Below, one piece after another: positions 33,201 to 45,390 of a stretch of DNA of 64,000 nucleotides (the first letter of the stretch is position 1; each line of letters starts with the position of its first letter). The stretch is from Sympetrum striolatum (lineage: Eukaryota > Arthropoda > Insecta > Odonata > Libellulidae). Below the pieces are notes generated by a model. It saw nothing but the letters and a program-made list of their open reading frames with translations. It was not told where the DNA came from and did no database searches. Location: positions 70,299,454-70,363,453 of the forward strand of contig OX388345.1 of NCBI GenBank assembly GCA_947579665.1. The letters run 5' to 3'. A program made the position numbers and the translations under genes.

Positions 33201-33848
33201 GATAATATTTTCCGACTTTATTGGTGTGGCTGGATGTATCAGACCCTAAATTGTGAATAGTTCTTTTTGTTTCGATTTTCCAAATATTCTCAATTTGTTT
33301 ACTTTGCGCTTCTCATCTTAAGTTGTATCATCTGAAAGATTGCGGTTCAGATAAAATCAAAATGTATTCAGATTCCATTGAAACTATATTTTACGTTCTC
33401 AAGAATAATTAGGGCACCCAGGAATATATATGATTTAAATTTTATGTCTATTTAAAATTCTTTATGTTTATCAGATGTCATTATGTTAGTAAAAGCACGT
33501 ATTACTATGTATGTATTCCATATGAATTGATATACAAGCGATTGTTGTTAAGAGTCAAAGTTGGACACTCTTGATAGAGGCTACCAAAATGGACCTCCAC
33601 AGTTCTCGGTTAATCAATGTGGATCATGAAGCAAATAAATCAATATTCTTGTGTTATATTTGGATGTTTAACGGATCTAGGCAACACGCAAAACAACAAT
33701 AGCCTGATGGCATCACATGCGGCTTTTCTCATGGGACCGAAAGCTAAACGTGAATTTCTATCGGAATGAGGCAAGCGAACCCTGGCCTAGGATCAAACCC
33801 TTGATAGCTGGAATGCAGTTCTCATTCTTGATGGAGTCTATCTTTCTG
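33201..33848. other. AT-rich non-coding stretch
   Basis: 33740-33830 has GGATCAAACCCTTGATAG, a possible worn B-box on the minus strand, leading directly into a family D copy. Otherwise nothing recognised. Confidence 0.4.
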
Positions 33849-33995
33849 TTAAGTATTCAGCCCGAAGGCCGGTTGGTGCCTCACCCCCTCTGACATATTA
33901 GCTATTAAGAGCTTGCAGAGAGAAATGAGGTTCACTAGGCAGGATGAGGAGTGAGTTAGTTTGCGATAGGGCCTAAACTACTTATAAAAGCCAAG
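33849..33995 (+). repeat. dispersed repeat D copy, good example
   Basis: Starts AAGTATTCAGCCCGAAGGCC, GGTTGGTGCCTCACCCCCTCTGA, then TTAGCTATTAAGAGCTTGCAG, AATGAGGTTCACTAGGCAGG, ATGAGGAGTGAGTTAGTTTG. Copies at 38.5 and 43.2 kb start with the same (A)TATTCAGCC(T/C)G. No terminal repeats, tail or tRNA head were identified, so its class is unknown. Confidence 0.65.
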
Positions 33996-34059
33996 TCATT
34001 GTCCCCTCTGCTTGTGATGAATATTTATTTTACATAGACATTTATGTATTAAAGATAGG

Positions 34060-34278
34060 TACTACTATGTTCAAAAAGTTCCCAAACTTCTTTCTCCCGC
34101 GAAAACGCCGAGCAGGAGGAATGTAATATTCTGATGGTAGATAGCCCCAAATATTGTGGGTGGGTACAGCTACCTACCACCTACCTAGCTGTCTATCTAC
34201 CACCAGAATTTTAAATGTCTCCTGCTCGGGGTTTTCGCGGGAAAAAATAAGGTTCGGAACTTCTTGAACGTAGTAGTA
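34060..34278. mobile_element. mariner-type palindromic MITE with TA duplications
   Basis: The element spans 34062-34276 between TA dinucleotides. The left end is CTACTATGTTCAAAAAGTTC and the right end, read inward, is CTACTACGTTCAAGAAGTTC. Pairing continues inward through CCCGCGAAAACGCCGAGCAGGAG and on to GGTGGTAGATAG, so nearly the whole 215 bp folds into one hairpin. TA targets and terminal repeats fit Tc1/mariner. There is no room for a transposase. An RNA of either strand would be a long double-stranded substrate. Confidence 0.85.
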
Positions 34279-34299
34279 TAAGTTACTTTCCATTATTGC

Positions 34300-35110
34300 G
34301 AGAATCACGTTGTAAAAGAGGGCGAGAATAATTCACTCCCTTTCTCTGCCGCTCTTCGTTTTACTTCGATTCTTCCCTCCCGCCAAGTTATGCACGCACC
34401 CACGGCCGTGAAATCGCGTTTCCAATTCGGAGTGGGATTTCATCCTCATTTCTCACACGTCTTTCCGCGTCATAAAGTGTTTCGATCCGCTACGTGTGTG
34501 TCCGAAACCAAGCGATATCTCCGGTGATAAACGAACCGCGATCGCCTTTTATCACCATCGAAGATCGCGGAATAACTGCGGCGCTTTGCGGGGAAATCGT
34601 TCCGACGACGGCGTTAAATAATTAATGGTGGGAAAAAAGTGTGGCGATGTATCTCTCCGCCTTGCCGCTCGAAAATTTTGAAAAATGACTGTCCAGAAAA
34701 AAAAGAAGTGGATGTGAAGAGAGGCGGAAAATGAGCCAATAGACGTTTCCGATTGGTAAGGGTCGTCCGCAGCTTCGGTCGTCTATCCTCTCTCCATGAT
34801 TCATGTACCTTTCATCGACCGCAGTGTACTGCTATGATCTACGTGCTAAGACCTCCATCGCAATTGTGGAAAATAGGTCCGGTGCCAAGTACGAGGGATG
34901 GAAGATGATTTTATTCGCTCCAATTTTTCCATTCTGCCGAGGTCCATTTGTTTTTCCTCGACGGAATTTCCTTCCTCTGCCGCTTCTTGGTGTAATTGCC
35001 TTAATAGCGCATCGAATTTTTTTCATCGCTGAAATTTCCAATTTCTTTTCATGGTATACCATTCGAGATGTTGTCCAAGTCATTTTCGTCCATATTGGCT
35101 TTAGATTTGT
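34300..35110. promoter_or_regulatory. GC-richer islands, possible regulatory block
   Basis: 34300-34640 is GC- and CpG-richer (GATCCGCTACGTGTG, GAACCGCGATCGCC, GCGGCGCTTTGCGG) and ends in TTAAATAATTAATGG. A second patch with frames of 106 (+) and 83 (-) codons follows at 34800-35110. Frames on opposite strands and no domain favour non-coding. Regulatory reading is inference. Confidence 0.3.
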
Positions 35111-36275
35111 GGATCTCGGCTAAGTGAATTTAAGCCTTTTTATTTTTCGGCCTAGTTTTCGTTAATCTCATCATAGATTTATTATTGCGCCGATGCTATT
35201 TATCATACCCTTTAGTTAATTCCATTAATCTCATTTTCGACATTATAAGTTAGTATCTATCATATTTCGCTATGTATAATATGATTTACGTTAACATCGA
35301 CTAAGTACCCTTTCATATTTTCAATGTTTCCTGTTGGTTGTGTCCCCAAATCCTTTTAGAGAATTACCTAATTGATCATTTTGTCCTAGGTGGACCCTTG
35401 TCTTTTCTCCTTATATACTTCATTCTCTCTACTAAATCAGATTATTCTAAGGACAAAGGATACGGTTTTAGTTATTTTTCGAAGGGAAAGAAGAAACAGG
35501 TGCCCTTGAATATAATCTAAATTTTTGGTAAACTTTGGAGAAAATAAAAATTATTAAGCTTCCACTTCATGTTTTAATTGGTTGGAAATTCAAATCTCAA
35601 TCATATCAAAATATTAAATGCTTTCTTTGTGAAACTTATTAATTTATGTCACCATCAGCGGTACGCTTTATATTATTAAATGCTTTCCATAGTGAGAAAA
35701 TGCCTTTCTCAAACTACATGTTATTCTCTCTTACTGTATTCGTTTCTTCTTCTTACGAAGAGTAGAGAACATAGATAGTGTCCCTTGTGTTCTGCATGCC
35801 ACTTAGGGCGTTGCTGCCAGCGATTCACCAACCTTAGCTTAGATCCTCCGCGACTTCTTATTCAATATGCAGTTTTGTATTAATTTATTTATCTTCTGAA
35901 TGTAGTGTAGTTTTTGTGGTCACTTTTCCATCAGTATTTCGCCAGGAATTCTCGACATATCCTTCGAAGACGGCCACCCTCAGAACATCATCCTAGAAGT
36001 ACATAGTTATTACGCATCCACCTTGTTCCATAGGACATTCAGATACTGGAAAAACTAGGAAAATAGATTTTAAAAACTTGTTGAAAGACTCATTTTTCCG
36101 CTGATGATAGGAGACAGTAGCGTACTAGAGAAATAGAACCATGATGCATGCCCTAACAGACAGCTGCCGATGAGTGGGTCGCTTTTTACATAGGTAGAGA
36201 ATGTACTTCTAAACTTTAAGTATAGATCCCTCTCTGAATGCATTTCCCGCCATTCGGTCATCATCCCACGTATTC
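35111..36275. other. AT-rich non-coding stretch
   Basis: ATATTAAATGCTTTC occurs twice (about 35610 and 35675) as a minor direct repeat. Nothing else recognised. Confidence 0.5.
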
Positions 36276-36640
36276 CATCACACGCTTCCAGTCACTCCCG
36301 CATTCTCCAGAGATGGGCGACTTTTTCGTCCCAACATTGCCTTAATAAAGACCATTTCTTATCCATATCTCAATCTCTCTCTCTTTTACTTTTTATCTTC
36401 CCTTCATTTCCCTCCGTCTCTCACGTTCCCTGCGAAAGAGAGAGAAAGGGGGGCAGAACCGGTTTCCACCGCCGTTGCCCCTTCGTATTCGGACCATTCC
36501 TCCGGCGAAATGGATCTCGCTTTCTTAAATTTTACTCTGTTCCACGTCTCCAAGGAACGCGCCGAATGCGTGTTTCTTACGTTATACCAGAGCAATAAAA
36601 ATGTTCCCATTGGAATTTTATACAATTGGTGTTAGATTTC
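36276..36640. other. GC-richer, pyrimidine-biased island
   Basis: Contains a C/T run at 36370-36420 followed by GC-rich sequence. The 73-codon minus-strand frame has no domain. Confidence 0.35.
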
Positions 36641-37700
36641 GCTGTAAGGAAGCACCTGAAAGTTTCTTTTCTGTTTTGTTAATTTTTTTTGGGATTATTA
36701 GCCAATCTGTATAAACGCTATGTCGTGATAATCTTTGGTGGTTGATTGGAGCTTGTGCTTTTTTCCTTGAAGCTTTTCCGTGCTAGATTTTTCGTTCTAA
36801 AGGTGACAAATTATTGTAATTTTTCGTGACCTCTTAGCAAGATGGCACCGCCAAGATCTTTGCGTTCAAGATGGATGTTTTCCGTATAGTATCGCTAATG
36901 TTAAACTTCTTTTCGTATTTTTTTGAAATTAGGTTTTTCGGAGGGTTAAACATATTACTGCGTCTTAATACACTCTTGAAATCAAACGCAAACGAATCAG
37001 ATTATCATGATTACCTCCAGACATTACGTTGCAAACTTTTAGAGAACTTTCTTGGTATTTAGTTATTATACATTATCCCAGTAAGCTATTCCTATGTCTA
37101 CCTCGTAAGATATGGAATTTAATGTCTAATAAACCCTTTAAAGAAAACTTGCAACGGTTAAATAAGGAAATATAAAACTATAAAATAGACACAACAGGTG
37201 CAATCCACAATACAAAATGAAGAAAAGCTACGACTGGTTTCAGAGGCTTGTTAATGACACAAACATATAAAATAATTTATTTTATACCTTTATAGTTTTC
37301 AAATTAAATTCAGCAAGATATCGCTTCATCTAGTTCATTGTAGTTAAATTAGGATTCTTTAGAGTATGATAAAATGTCTTCTATTACTGATAAATATTTA
37401 ACTTAATATTTATTTGTATATGAACATGATTTATTTATTATTTCATTACATTCCACATGTAAACCTTGGCATAATACGTGCATCACAGTGAGACAATTTT
37501 GAATCGTTGAATAAAACAATTTTATAATGGTCATTGATAATCTGTGGAATTCATATCAATAAATTCATCAGGATAGTAACTTAATTACAGTAAAATTATA
37601 AATATAATTAAAATAATATAGAATGTAATAATTCACTAACATTAAATCCATCGACGTTCGTAGTTCGATCTAAATGTTAAATAAAAGAGAATGTTCTCAT
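36641..37700. other. AT-rich non-coding stretch
   Basis: Very AT-rich after 37060. No gene or repeat recognised. Confidence 0.5.
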
Positions 37701-38490
37701 GAATCAATTCACAGGTGCTCTTGTTCAATTTCAGAACATCATCAAAGAAAAATTCAATATTTGCACGCAATACGTGTAATTGCAATTCCAATTTCACGCG
37801 CATCATCTATTCAATGAGTTCCTTCATCGCTGGTAACGAAGAGACCGTTTTTTGTCAGGGGAGAAACGACGGAGCAGGTCATCCATTATTCAGCGAGTAC
37901 AGTAATTGTGTTTTAGCGATTGCCATTATGCGGACTGGAGAGAGACTGTCTAAATCGTTCGGCATTGGCGTAGGTCTTAAGTATTTGCGAACGACAGCAG
38001 TAATTTTATGAAAGATCCCCGCAATAAATTTCGAAGGATCCAATTAAGATTCCCACGCTCCAATTACCGTCGCTCTCGATTGTTCCTCGAAATACGAAAA
38101 GTTAGGAGTTAGGAAGAAAAATAGTCGAATTTCGTGCCTCCTGTTAAATAAGATGAGCTCCTTATAAATATTTAATCGAGTCCTTCCATTATTTCTTGAC
38201 CTTAATAACATTTTTCCGGGAGGATATCCCGTTCCGAAGCGTAACCATTCAAAATCGATGCGCTTGACGGCCTTCCTCTTATGCATCCACGGGATAACGG
38301 ATTGTTTTTTCTATTTGCGATTCGATTCCATCTGAATCCTTTTCTATCTTTCAAACGTCCGAGCATTGAGTGACGTTTCCTCCTCTCCGGAGTAACTGCA
38401 TTTCTATTCGCTACGCGATTTTCATTTTTTCGGCGAATTTTTCGCAAAGATCGATCTATCATTCACGAGTGTCTGATCAATGAAGGTTGG
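37701..38490. promoter_or_regulatory. GC-richer island, possible regulatory block
   Basis: Includes CACGCAATACGTGTAATTGC and CAGCGAGTACAGTAATTGTG, with balanced composition and frames of 80-98 codons on both strands without domains. Regulatory role inferred from texture. Confidence 0.3.
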
Positions 38491-38495
38491 TTTTT

Positions 38496-38660
38496 GCAAT
38501 ATTCAGCCTGGAGATGGGTTCTAAACTCAACCCCTCCATCGATATCTCTAGAGAGGGAATGAGGGTTTCTGGTCAAGATGAGGAGTGAGGTTTGTCCCCC
38601 TTCCTTTCCTACCAGAAGCCAGAATGGTACGAGATAAAAGTGTCCTCTTGAGAGAGACAG
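38496..38660 (+). repeat. dispersed repeat D copy
   Basis: Order: ATATTCAGCCTGGAGATGGGTT, CTCAACCCCTCC, ATCTCTAGAGAGGGAATGAGGG, GTCAAGATGAGGAGTGAGGT, then CCTTTCCTACCAGAAGCCAGAATGGTACGAG, which extends the family to the right. Comparable right-end words (AAGCCAAGTCATTGTCC) occur at 33.98 kb. Confidence 0.6.
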
Positions 38661-38940
38661 GTAACTTATGAATTACACTTTTCGTAACATTCAATAGGGA
38701 TTCAATAAATGGATACCATTAATCATCTCTCACACCTCAATATATAAATATATTACATTTTTATTTTAAATAAAATTGAGACTCAAAAGTCTTCTCTTCC
38801 CATTGTCATTTTAAAATAGTTTTAATATTTCTTAATTTTATTTTTTGATTGATAAATAATGGTAAGTTTATTTAAACAAATAGCGAATGATACAAATTTA
38901 GTTGTATGTTTATAAAATCTAACTAAAGCTTAAGAACTAT
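38661..38940. other. AT-rich spacer
   Basis: Nothing recognised. Confidence 0.4.
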
Positions 38941-39130
38941 AAAAATTTACTGTCTTTGGCAAAGTATGGCGGAAATTCATCATGAAGAGAAAAAAAGTGC
39001 GAACTTTATCTTTTTTTATCATTAACAAAAAGTGTTCATGATGGCTCTCTTATTATCACTAATAATATAAACACGGATACCGTTTAAATGAAAGGTACAT
39101 TTTCTTCATTCTATATCAAGAGACCAACAT
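38941..39130. repeat. relative of the 11.7-kb foldback
   Basis: TCTTTGGCAAAGTATGGCGGAAATTCATCATGAAG matches the left flank of the 11.7-kb element. A shorter inverted pair (CATCATGAA / TTCATGATG) encloses AT-rich sequence. GTACATTTTCTTCATTCTATATCAAGAG lies in the opposite orientation to its counterpart at 11.9 kb. Decayed and rearranged. Confidence 0.5.
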
Positions 39131-40083
39131 GTGTCTAAGAAGGTGAAATTCGATATCTTTCAGTGGCATATTTATGGTCTAAATTCAAAACTAACATCGA
39201 AAAGGGGTTCCTATGCGCTCCTGAGACTCAAAATATCATATTATAAACTAAATTCCAGATCATACAAACACGTATTGATAGATACTGAATTTCCGTATTT
39301 TCCAGTAAGAAATGTATGTCAAGCATATCAAATGTCAGAAATAAATTTAGTAGCCTTTTTAGAAAATGTTTGAACTCTCCACATAATGTTAGAATAATTA
39401 TTCTCAAAAGTCGTTTCTAACCATCTTAGTGGAATACCTAAGCAGGCCACTGATTTTCCGGATTCATGTTTTTATAAGATTTATTATTTCAGGATTTTTA
39501 AACAGTAGTCTTAAAAAAATCATTTCTTATTTCGTATCAAAAAATATCATTAGAATTGAGCCATCATCCATGCCTTGACATTTTATTTTCGAATTTGCAA
39601 AGATTGTGCAGTTGTGTATAAATTCAACAGATATTCATTTTCACGACCGGCACCTTTCCGCCCGGTGAAGTAATACGTCTGGTAGGTATCTGCAGATTAA
39701 GTTTAAATAGGCTGTCGACCTGTCGACGTATCCTTTTGTCCCCCTTGAGATGTTATCACACTCTAAATTTAGAATGCTTATAATTTCCTCAGATTTCGAG
39801 AAAGAGGGATTAGACCGAAGGTTTCTACATTATAAGTCGCGACTGACTTCATTCGGGTGGGTAACATTCTGTCCCCTTCCTTCGTTGCTCAGCACCGTGT
39901 TTATTTGGGTGTGTCGCTCGGAGATTATCTTTTCCGCCAGCTTAGGACGTAATTCGCTCCGAAGGAAGGAAAACTTCGGTTCAGTGTCACACAACCAACT
40001 CAACAGCGGCAAAAAATTCCCGCCGTGGATTGCTATTATGAACTCCGATATTCGGACGATTTAACAAGAGTAGACTGAATTTC
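39131..40083. other. non-coding; GC-richer at 39640-40060
   Basis: Frames of 80 and 104 codons show no domain. GTCGACCTGTCGAC near 39714 is a small direct repeat. Confidence 0.45.
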
Positions 40084-40212
40084 TTGAAATAGTCTCTGAA
40101 AGGCTCCGCTCGGAGGACGTATTGAACCTCATACCCTCACTAAAAGCTCTGTAGAGGAGATGAGGCTTGCCGGAAAAGATGAGGAGTGGGGTAGTTTCTT
40201 CAGCCTTCCTCT
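40084..40212 (+). repeat. dispersed repeat D copy
   Basis: Core CTAAAAGCTCTGTAGAGGAGATGAGGCTTGCCGG, AAAGATGAGGAGTGGGGTAGTTTC follows the family order. The left end is diverged (GAAAGGCTCCGCTCGGAGGACG replaces the usual GCCTGAAGGCCGGTTGG). Confidence 0.6.
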
Positions 40213-40250
40213 TTGAGTTAGAATACTGTAAGTGTGAAGAATGCAACTAA

Positions 40251-40406
40251 GCACAACGAATAACAGTTTTACAAAATTCATTTAAGAGTGAACGAAAGGA
40301 ATACATTATCAGCCCAACTAAGTGCTATACTAAGTGAATAGCACTTTTACGGCATTCATTTAGGAGTCAAAGGAATGCAATTATTCAGCGTGACTAATAC
40401 TTCTGT
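40251..40406 (+). repeat. diverged ~78-bp tandem duplication
   Basis: AACGAATAACAGTTTTACAAAATTCATTTAAGAGTGAACGAAAGGAATAC and AGTGAATAGCACTTTTACGGCATTCATTTAGGAGTCAAAGGAATGC are 78 bp apart. AGAATGCAACTAAGC just upstream may be the end of a further partial unit. Confidence 0.6.
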
Positions 40407-41145
40407 AGCTTTCCTATTATCACACCCATGAATAGAGCTTGCCTAAGTAAATGTAATATACATCTTTCTTTATCTTGTACATACTAAAAGTCAAATGAAA
40501 CATCCCAATTGTTAAGATAATGTTGCAGGTAAAATAAAATGGAACATTACCAATCTATTTTATGAGACATGAGTTATGACCTGTTAGACCATATTAAATT
40601 TATAGAAGTATCAGTTTTTAATTGCATTAAATTCATTCTTCCAAAGATGGAATTATATCCGAATGACAATTTTTTACATTCACTCGACTGCAAAGTGAAT
40701 ATTATTTATTCCAGTGATTTAATAGTAATATTTAATGTACTTTGTGTTCCGTCCTTAATTTTGCAGCGCTATTGATATACCTAGGTCAGGGATACAAAAG
40801 CAAATGAAAGGTTGGAAAGAAATTCATCTTTAATGCAAATTTATTCATTATCATTATTCGTTGACATGTGTTGATTGCATCCTGGAAATCAAGTGAATAT
40901 TTATGTGACTTCCTCAATGATTCTCACTATTCACAGAATGGGCTATAATTTTATATAGCTATTAAATCTCTTCCATGACCCTCTTATTTGAACGTTCCAA
41001 CAGAAGAAACTTGAAGATTTATTCATACGCTAACCTTGTGATAGGCTGTTGGTCTCGAAAACCTTCCCTCCTATCCGATAAAGGCCTGGTTTCTGCTATC
41101 GGCAGCTAATCCTCTCTTCCGCTAGTATTTTTCAAGCCTTGGACA
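40407..41145. other. AT-rich non-coding stretch
   Basis: No gene or repeat recognised. Confidence 0.5.
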
Positions 41146-41545
41146 CTTAACAGAAGGGGCAGAGCATCTTCAAATCCTCACGTCGTACCTCTATCTCCCG
41201 AGAGAAATGTTCACACTCCCCCCGTGCCTTCATTGACGAAATTGGTTGCGTTCGGAGAGATCAACGCGCGAGATACACGGAGGCGATGAAAGAAACACGG
41301 GGAAGATGCCATTCGGAATCCGTTATTGGGAACGTGGAACTTAAAAGGGTGGAGGCAGCAGTTGGAGTTATGCCCTCCCCAAGTCATCCGGCCATTTCTT
41401 ATGAAGAGGGTCCCTTCGTGGGCGGAGAGTGCTGTCGGACATAGAGGAATTTCGATGCCCGTGTTCGTGGACGGGCGAAAGCAGTTGGGAACCCGAGTCC
41501 AGTGATGCTTCTCATGCTTGCCATAAGAAGGGACCCATAGCTTCC
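41146..41545. promoter_or_regulatory. GC-richer island, possible regulatory block
   Basis: Purine-rich, CpG-bearing (CAACGCGCGAGATACACGGAGGCG), no long frame. Regulatory role inferred from texture. Confidence 0.25.
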
Positions 41546-42419
41546 GTCTCGATTAAAAATTACCTCGTTTTATGGGTATAATTAATGCGATCGTGGAGTA
41601 TGTTCGTTGTAAATGTTGCTGTAACTGTCACCGATGAATATATTGGGCTAACTTTTTGGGTTTATTAAAATGAACTGAAGGGACTAAAGGGTCTTTTCAG
41701 CATCATCGTTAATATTTCGTAGACTGGTGAAAGTTTATCAGTAATTTGGTTCTTCCTACACCTTGCATGTTCATTTATGCATAGTCGTGTTAAATTTTCT
41801 AGGTTTATGGTATCTTGGAATATAGTGCGATTCACCAATGCACCATTTTCTTGGGAATAATGTATGAATGATGACTGAGATAAATATTTGTGTTAGGTTC
41901 GAGGTACGTCCAATGCATCAAATTGGTTTAAATGGTTTTATATCATTTTTGGTGGCAAATTTTAAACATTTAAGTGATTTATGGAAACAACTCACGACAG
42001 GATACGTTTGTATCTTCATTTCCTCCACCTTTAGTTATTGATATATTGACTCAAAATACTCTTGAATTGTTCATTAACGTAAAATCCACGCCTTAAACCA
42101 GTTATAAGCACTTGTTTCATTTTAGGGTATTACCAAATTTGGAATTAACAGCGAACCAAGATCACAACAGCTTTTTTTATTCAACCTAAAGTTTAAGATT
42201 GAAAAATTTCTGAAATAACGGTAATAAAATAATAGCCGTCCTTCCAATAAGCAATTTTCTCGCACTGAATGAAACATCCATGTAGAATAGTAACCTGTAG
42301 CCAAAATCTCAACACGAATGGTATGTTTAATTTGCGAATTATAATTTTGCGATGTAATAATAAAAAGTGTAATCGTATAACTCGGAGAGAATCATTTTAA
42401 ATCTACAAATCCTTCTTTG
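41546..42419. other. AT-rich non-coding stretch
   Basis: GTATCTTGGAATATAG near 41811 recurs as GTATCTTGGAACATAG near 63083, a minor shared word. Nothing else recognised. Confidence 0.45.
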
Positions 42420-43000
42420 AATCTCATGAGGATTTTAATGCAGTTACGGAGAGGAAGCCGTAGATGAACTCAAGTCGTCGAGCGGATGTATCAAGGAAAA
42501 ATTACATTCCTTTCAAACCTTTTTACAACATTCCTTCGCTATCCGTCTCCAACAGCCCCTCTCACGTGTTAATCTATTTCATGGTCTTCAGCAACGGTTA
42601 TTTCTCTTGTTGACATATGAAGAACGTGTTAAAACACGGAAGTAGGTAATCGCCATCAAATGCCTGGAATATCTCAGCCACCCCTGAAAAGCGTTCCTCG
42701 GGAGGCATAGAGACTCATCAACATGAGGATATGTCGTGTTCCGTGGGTCGATTTCTGATGCTCACCATCAAACCCACCAAGATCGAAAGATGCTCTCCCG
42801 CCGTTTTAACATCCCATTCTCTCGGAGAGGAACGTCATAAAAACAGACGGTTACGCAAGCTCGGGATGCATGCTGGTGAGAAATGAGAAGCGTTTACATC
42901 GAAATCGTAGCAGCCATTTCAGATGGAATTCCGATCTGAAGTGGATGTCGGAAATCGGCAGAATCAGGTATCCGACGGTAAACATGTATCTAGGCTTTAT
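42420..43000. other. GC-richer island
   Basis: Non-repetitive, no long frame. It may be regulatory or simply compositional. Confidence 0.3.
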
Positions 43001-43223
43001 TTTTTCGATTGGATGAGTTTAATCGACAGTATAAGGATGGTAATGGTTGAGAAAGGGTTCTAGATCACTAGAGGCCGGATCCTGACGTATGGGAAGAGAC
43101 AGAACTAATGACAGACAGTCAACGTCACTAGATGGTATTTCAGCGTGGTTTATCGAACTGAACTATTACGTGCTATAATTAATAATTGTTTTCAGTTGAT
43201 TTATTTAAGTTATCTATTGATGG
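43001..43223. other. non-coding spacer
   Basis: Nothing recognised. Confidence 0.4.
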
Positions 43224-43345
43224 GTCAGTAAAGTATTCAGCCTGAAGAAGGTTGGAACTTTAATCCCTGTAAGATTATCTATCAAAAACTAGTAGAGGAA
43301 AATGAGGCTTACTAGGCGAGATGAGGAGTAAGGCACTATTATTTT
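43224..43345 (+). repeat. dispersed repeat D copy, good example
   Basis: AAGTATTCAGCCTGAAGAAGG, TTGGAACTTTAATCCCTG, ATCTATCAAAAACTAGTAGAGG, AAAATGAGGCTTACTAGGCG, AGATGAGGAGTAAGGCACTA. This copy and the one at 33.85 kb best define the left boundary. Confidence 0.65.
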
Positions 43346-44645
43346 TAATCTTGCTCAACATTGTTAATCTTCACAGCATTTAATTTTTGAAACAATGATC
43401 ATGAGAGAGGTACTTGGGGTACTTGGCACGTATAAGCAGGCGCCTTGAAACCATAAGAACAAAAAAAATGAAAAATACCAGCATAACTAGGGGATGACTT
43501 GTTATAATATATCTGGAAAATGCATGACCTGAGATCGAGTACCATTTACATCGATATTTTTTCTTTCCTCTTTATCCTTGAATTGTCACGCCAACTATAG
43601 CGTTTCTAAACATTGATCGACCTCAAATTGTTGAAATCGAAGTCTGACTGTAATTGATTAAAAGCACTCCAGAATTTGTTAAAATGATATCATAAGATTA
43701 ATGTAGTCATTAGAGCTGACAATAAGGTAGCGAGTCAATATCGCCTAAGGCATCCATTCTTATGATATCGGTACTGGCTCAAGATTTCTTAGAACTTCGA
43801 GGAAAAGGGCTTAGATTTTTCACAAATCAATACTTCGCTTTGTTTCTTAGAAAATTGATGAAATTTATCTCTTGCTCGTGCAAAGTTGATAAGTATATTT
43901 GTTTTTCGTTTTGCTCGTGAATGTGATGAAGTATTTGAGCAGCTAAAGATCTACGTCTTATCTTTGTAAAGGAAACAAGATTCTCTTACCAGAATTTACT
44001 TATCGTTCGTTTCAGCTTAAGCAAATAAAATTGTTAAGCATTTCTTCTTCAATCGAATCTATATTATAGAGAAATTCAATTATCTTCATACTTATTGCAT
44101 ACAAACTTCTTCAACATCACGAACATACCGTAAGTTTCAGTTCCTGCACATTTATGGTTTCCCCGTTTCCTTTTACCCTGCATGAGTAGGGATTCTTAAA
44201 ATTAATTTAAGAACTTTTTGAGACTATTCTCAACTATTTATATTTTATTAATTCTTAGAAAGCCTCCTCCTATTCTATGTTTTAACCTCCAACATTTCGC
44301 TGGCAATATGCCAGATATTTATCAAACTGTGTCTTTCAAATACGTATGAAATATATTAAATTATCTCTCCATGCATTTACGTGTTCTTTTTATTATTTTA
44401 TTTTAACAAGGCTCTTTAGGGCTAGTAAGTAAATGTACGACCAGTTACATTTATGCTTGTCTTTGTATATAATGCGTAAATTCGGGCACGTAAATAATAA
44501 ACAGTTCAACGATACAGCGCAGTATTCCTATCAACATCGAAAAATATCGTTCTGTTTTAGAGAAAATAATTTTCCGTAGATCCCGTAAGACATTCAGAAT
44601 CCGGTCGTAGATCTCACAGGACGCGAGTACCGAATGAAAAATATT
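43346..44645. other. AT-rich non-coding stretch
   Basis: No gene or repeat recognised. Confidence 0.5.
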
Positions 44646-45390
44646 TCCCATTCCAAATCAGCCTTCTCTCCTTGTACGATCACATGGATACTTTAATAGA
44701 TGATGGCATCGAGGACGAAAAAGAAAGCTCTCTCCCCGAGCACTAATGTGAACGCATAACCATTCCGTCCCTCCCGCCCTAACTGCACCCATAAGAATCC
44801 GTGTGTGGAAGGATAACGTTCGGTAATCCCACCGAAAGCACCCTCCGTCCTCGCGTCGCATTTTTTACCGATAACCATTAAAAGCCCCGCGCAAGCATCT
44901 AACTAATTTCGAAATGAATCATCTCGGGTGAATACACAGAGGCCATTAAGGACACTGGCGTAGGAGATCTGTCGGCGAAGAAGACGCATCGCACCGAAGA
45001 CGTTAAATTGGCGCTATCATTGCCCGCGATAATCGCTTCGGAGGAGGAGGCAATAAAGAAGTTGACGAATCGGCTCTTTTTTCATCCGGTCGTAATCGAG
45101 AGTCTGCGGGGATATTGGAGCGAGGATGAGTTGGAAAGAATCGGGAATGCCTATACCCAAGAGACGGATTGTTAACGTCTCGGCGTTTTGTTATGGTTTC
45201 TTCTCCCGATTTTTTTTGAGCGCTGCAGATTGAGGTCGTGATGAGCCGGACGCGTTTCCTTTACTTTTAATTGCTTCCCGGTCGCGATTTTGTGTCAATG
45301 TTTCTCTCTTAATTAGCGCCGATCTCCGCGTGAGATCCCGCAGGTCTTCGCTTAGAACGCGGCAACGTTCTGGAAATCAATTACGGATGA
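44646..45390. other. GC-rich island containing an ATG-less open frame
   Basis: 44918-45175 (+) is open for 85 codons between TGA (44915) and TAA. It has no ATG, and its composition is unusually protein-like (LALSLPAIIASEEEAIKKLT, then ESLRGYWSEDELERIGNAY). I recognise no family. The possible acceptor ATACACAG at 44939 lacks a pyrimidine tract. Open runs of this size are expected by chance in GC-richer DNA, so it is listed as a possible but unproven exon. Minus-strand frames overlap the left part. Confidence 0.3.
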
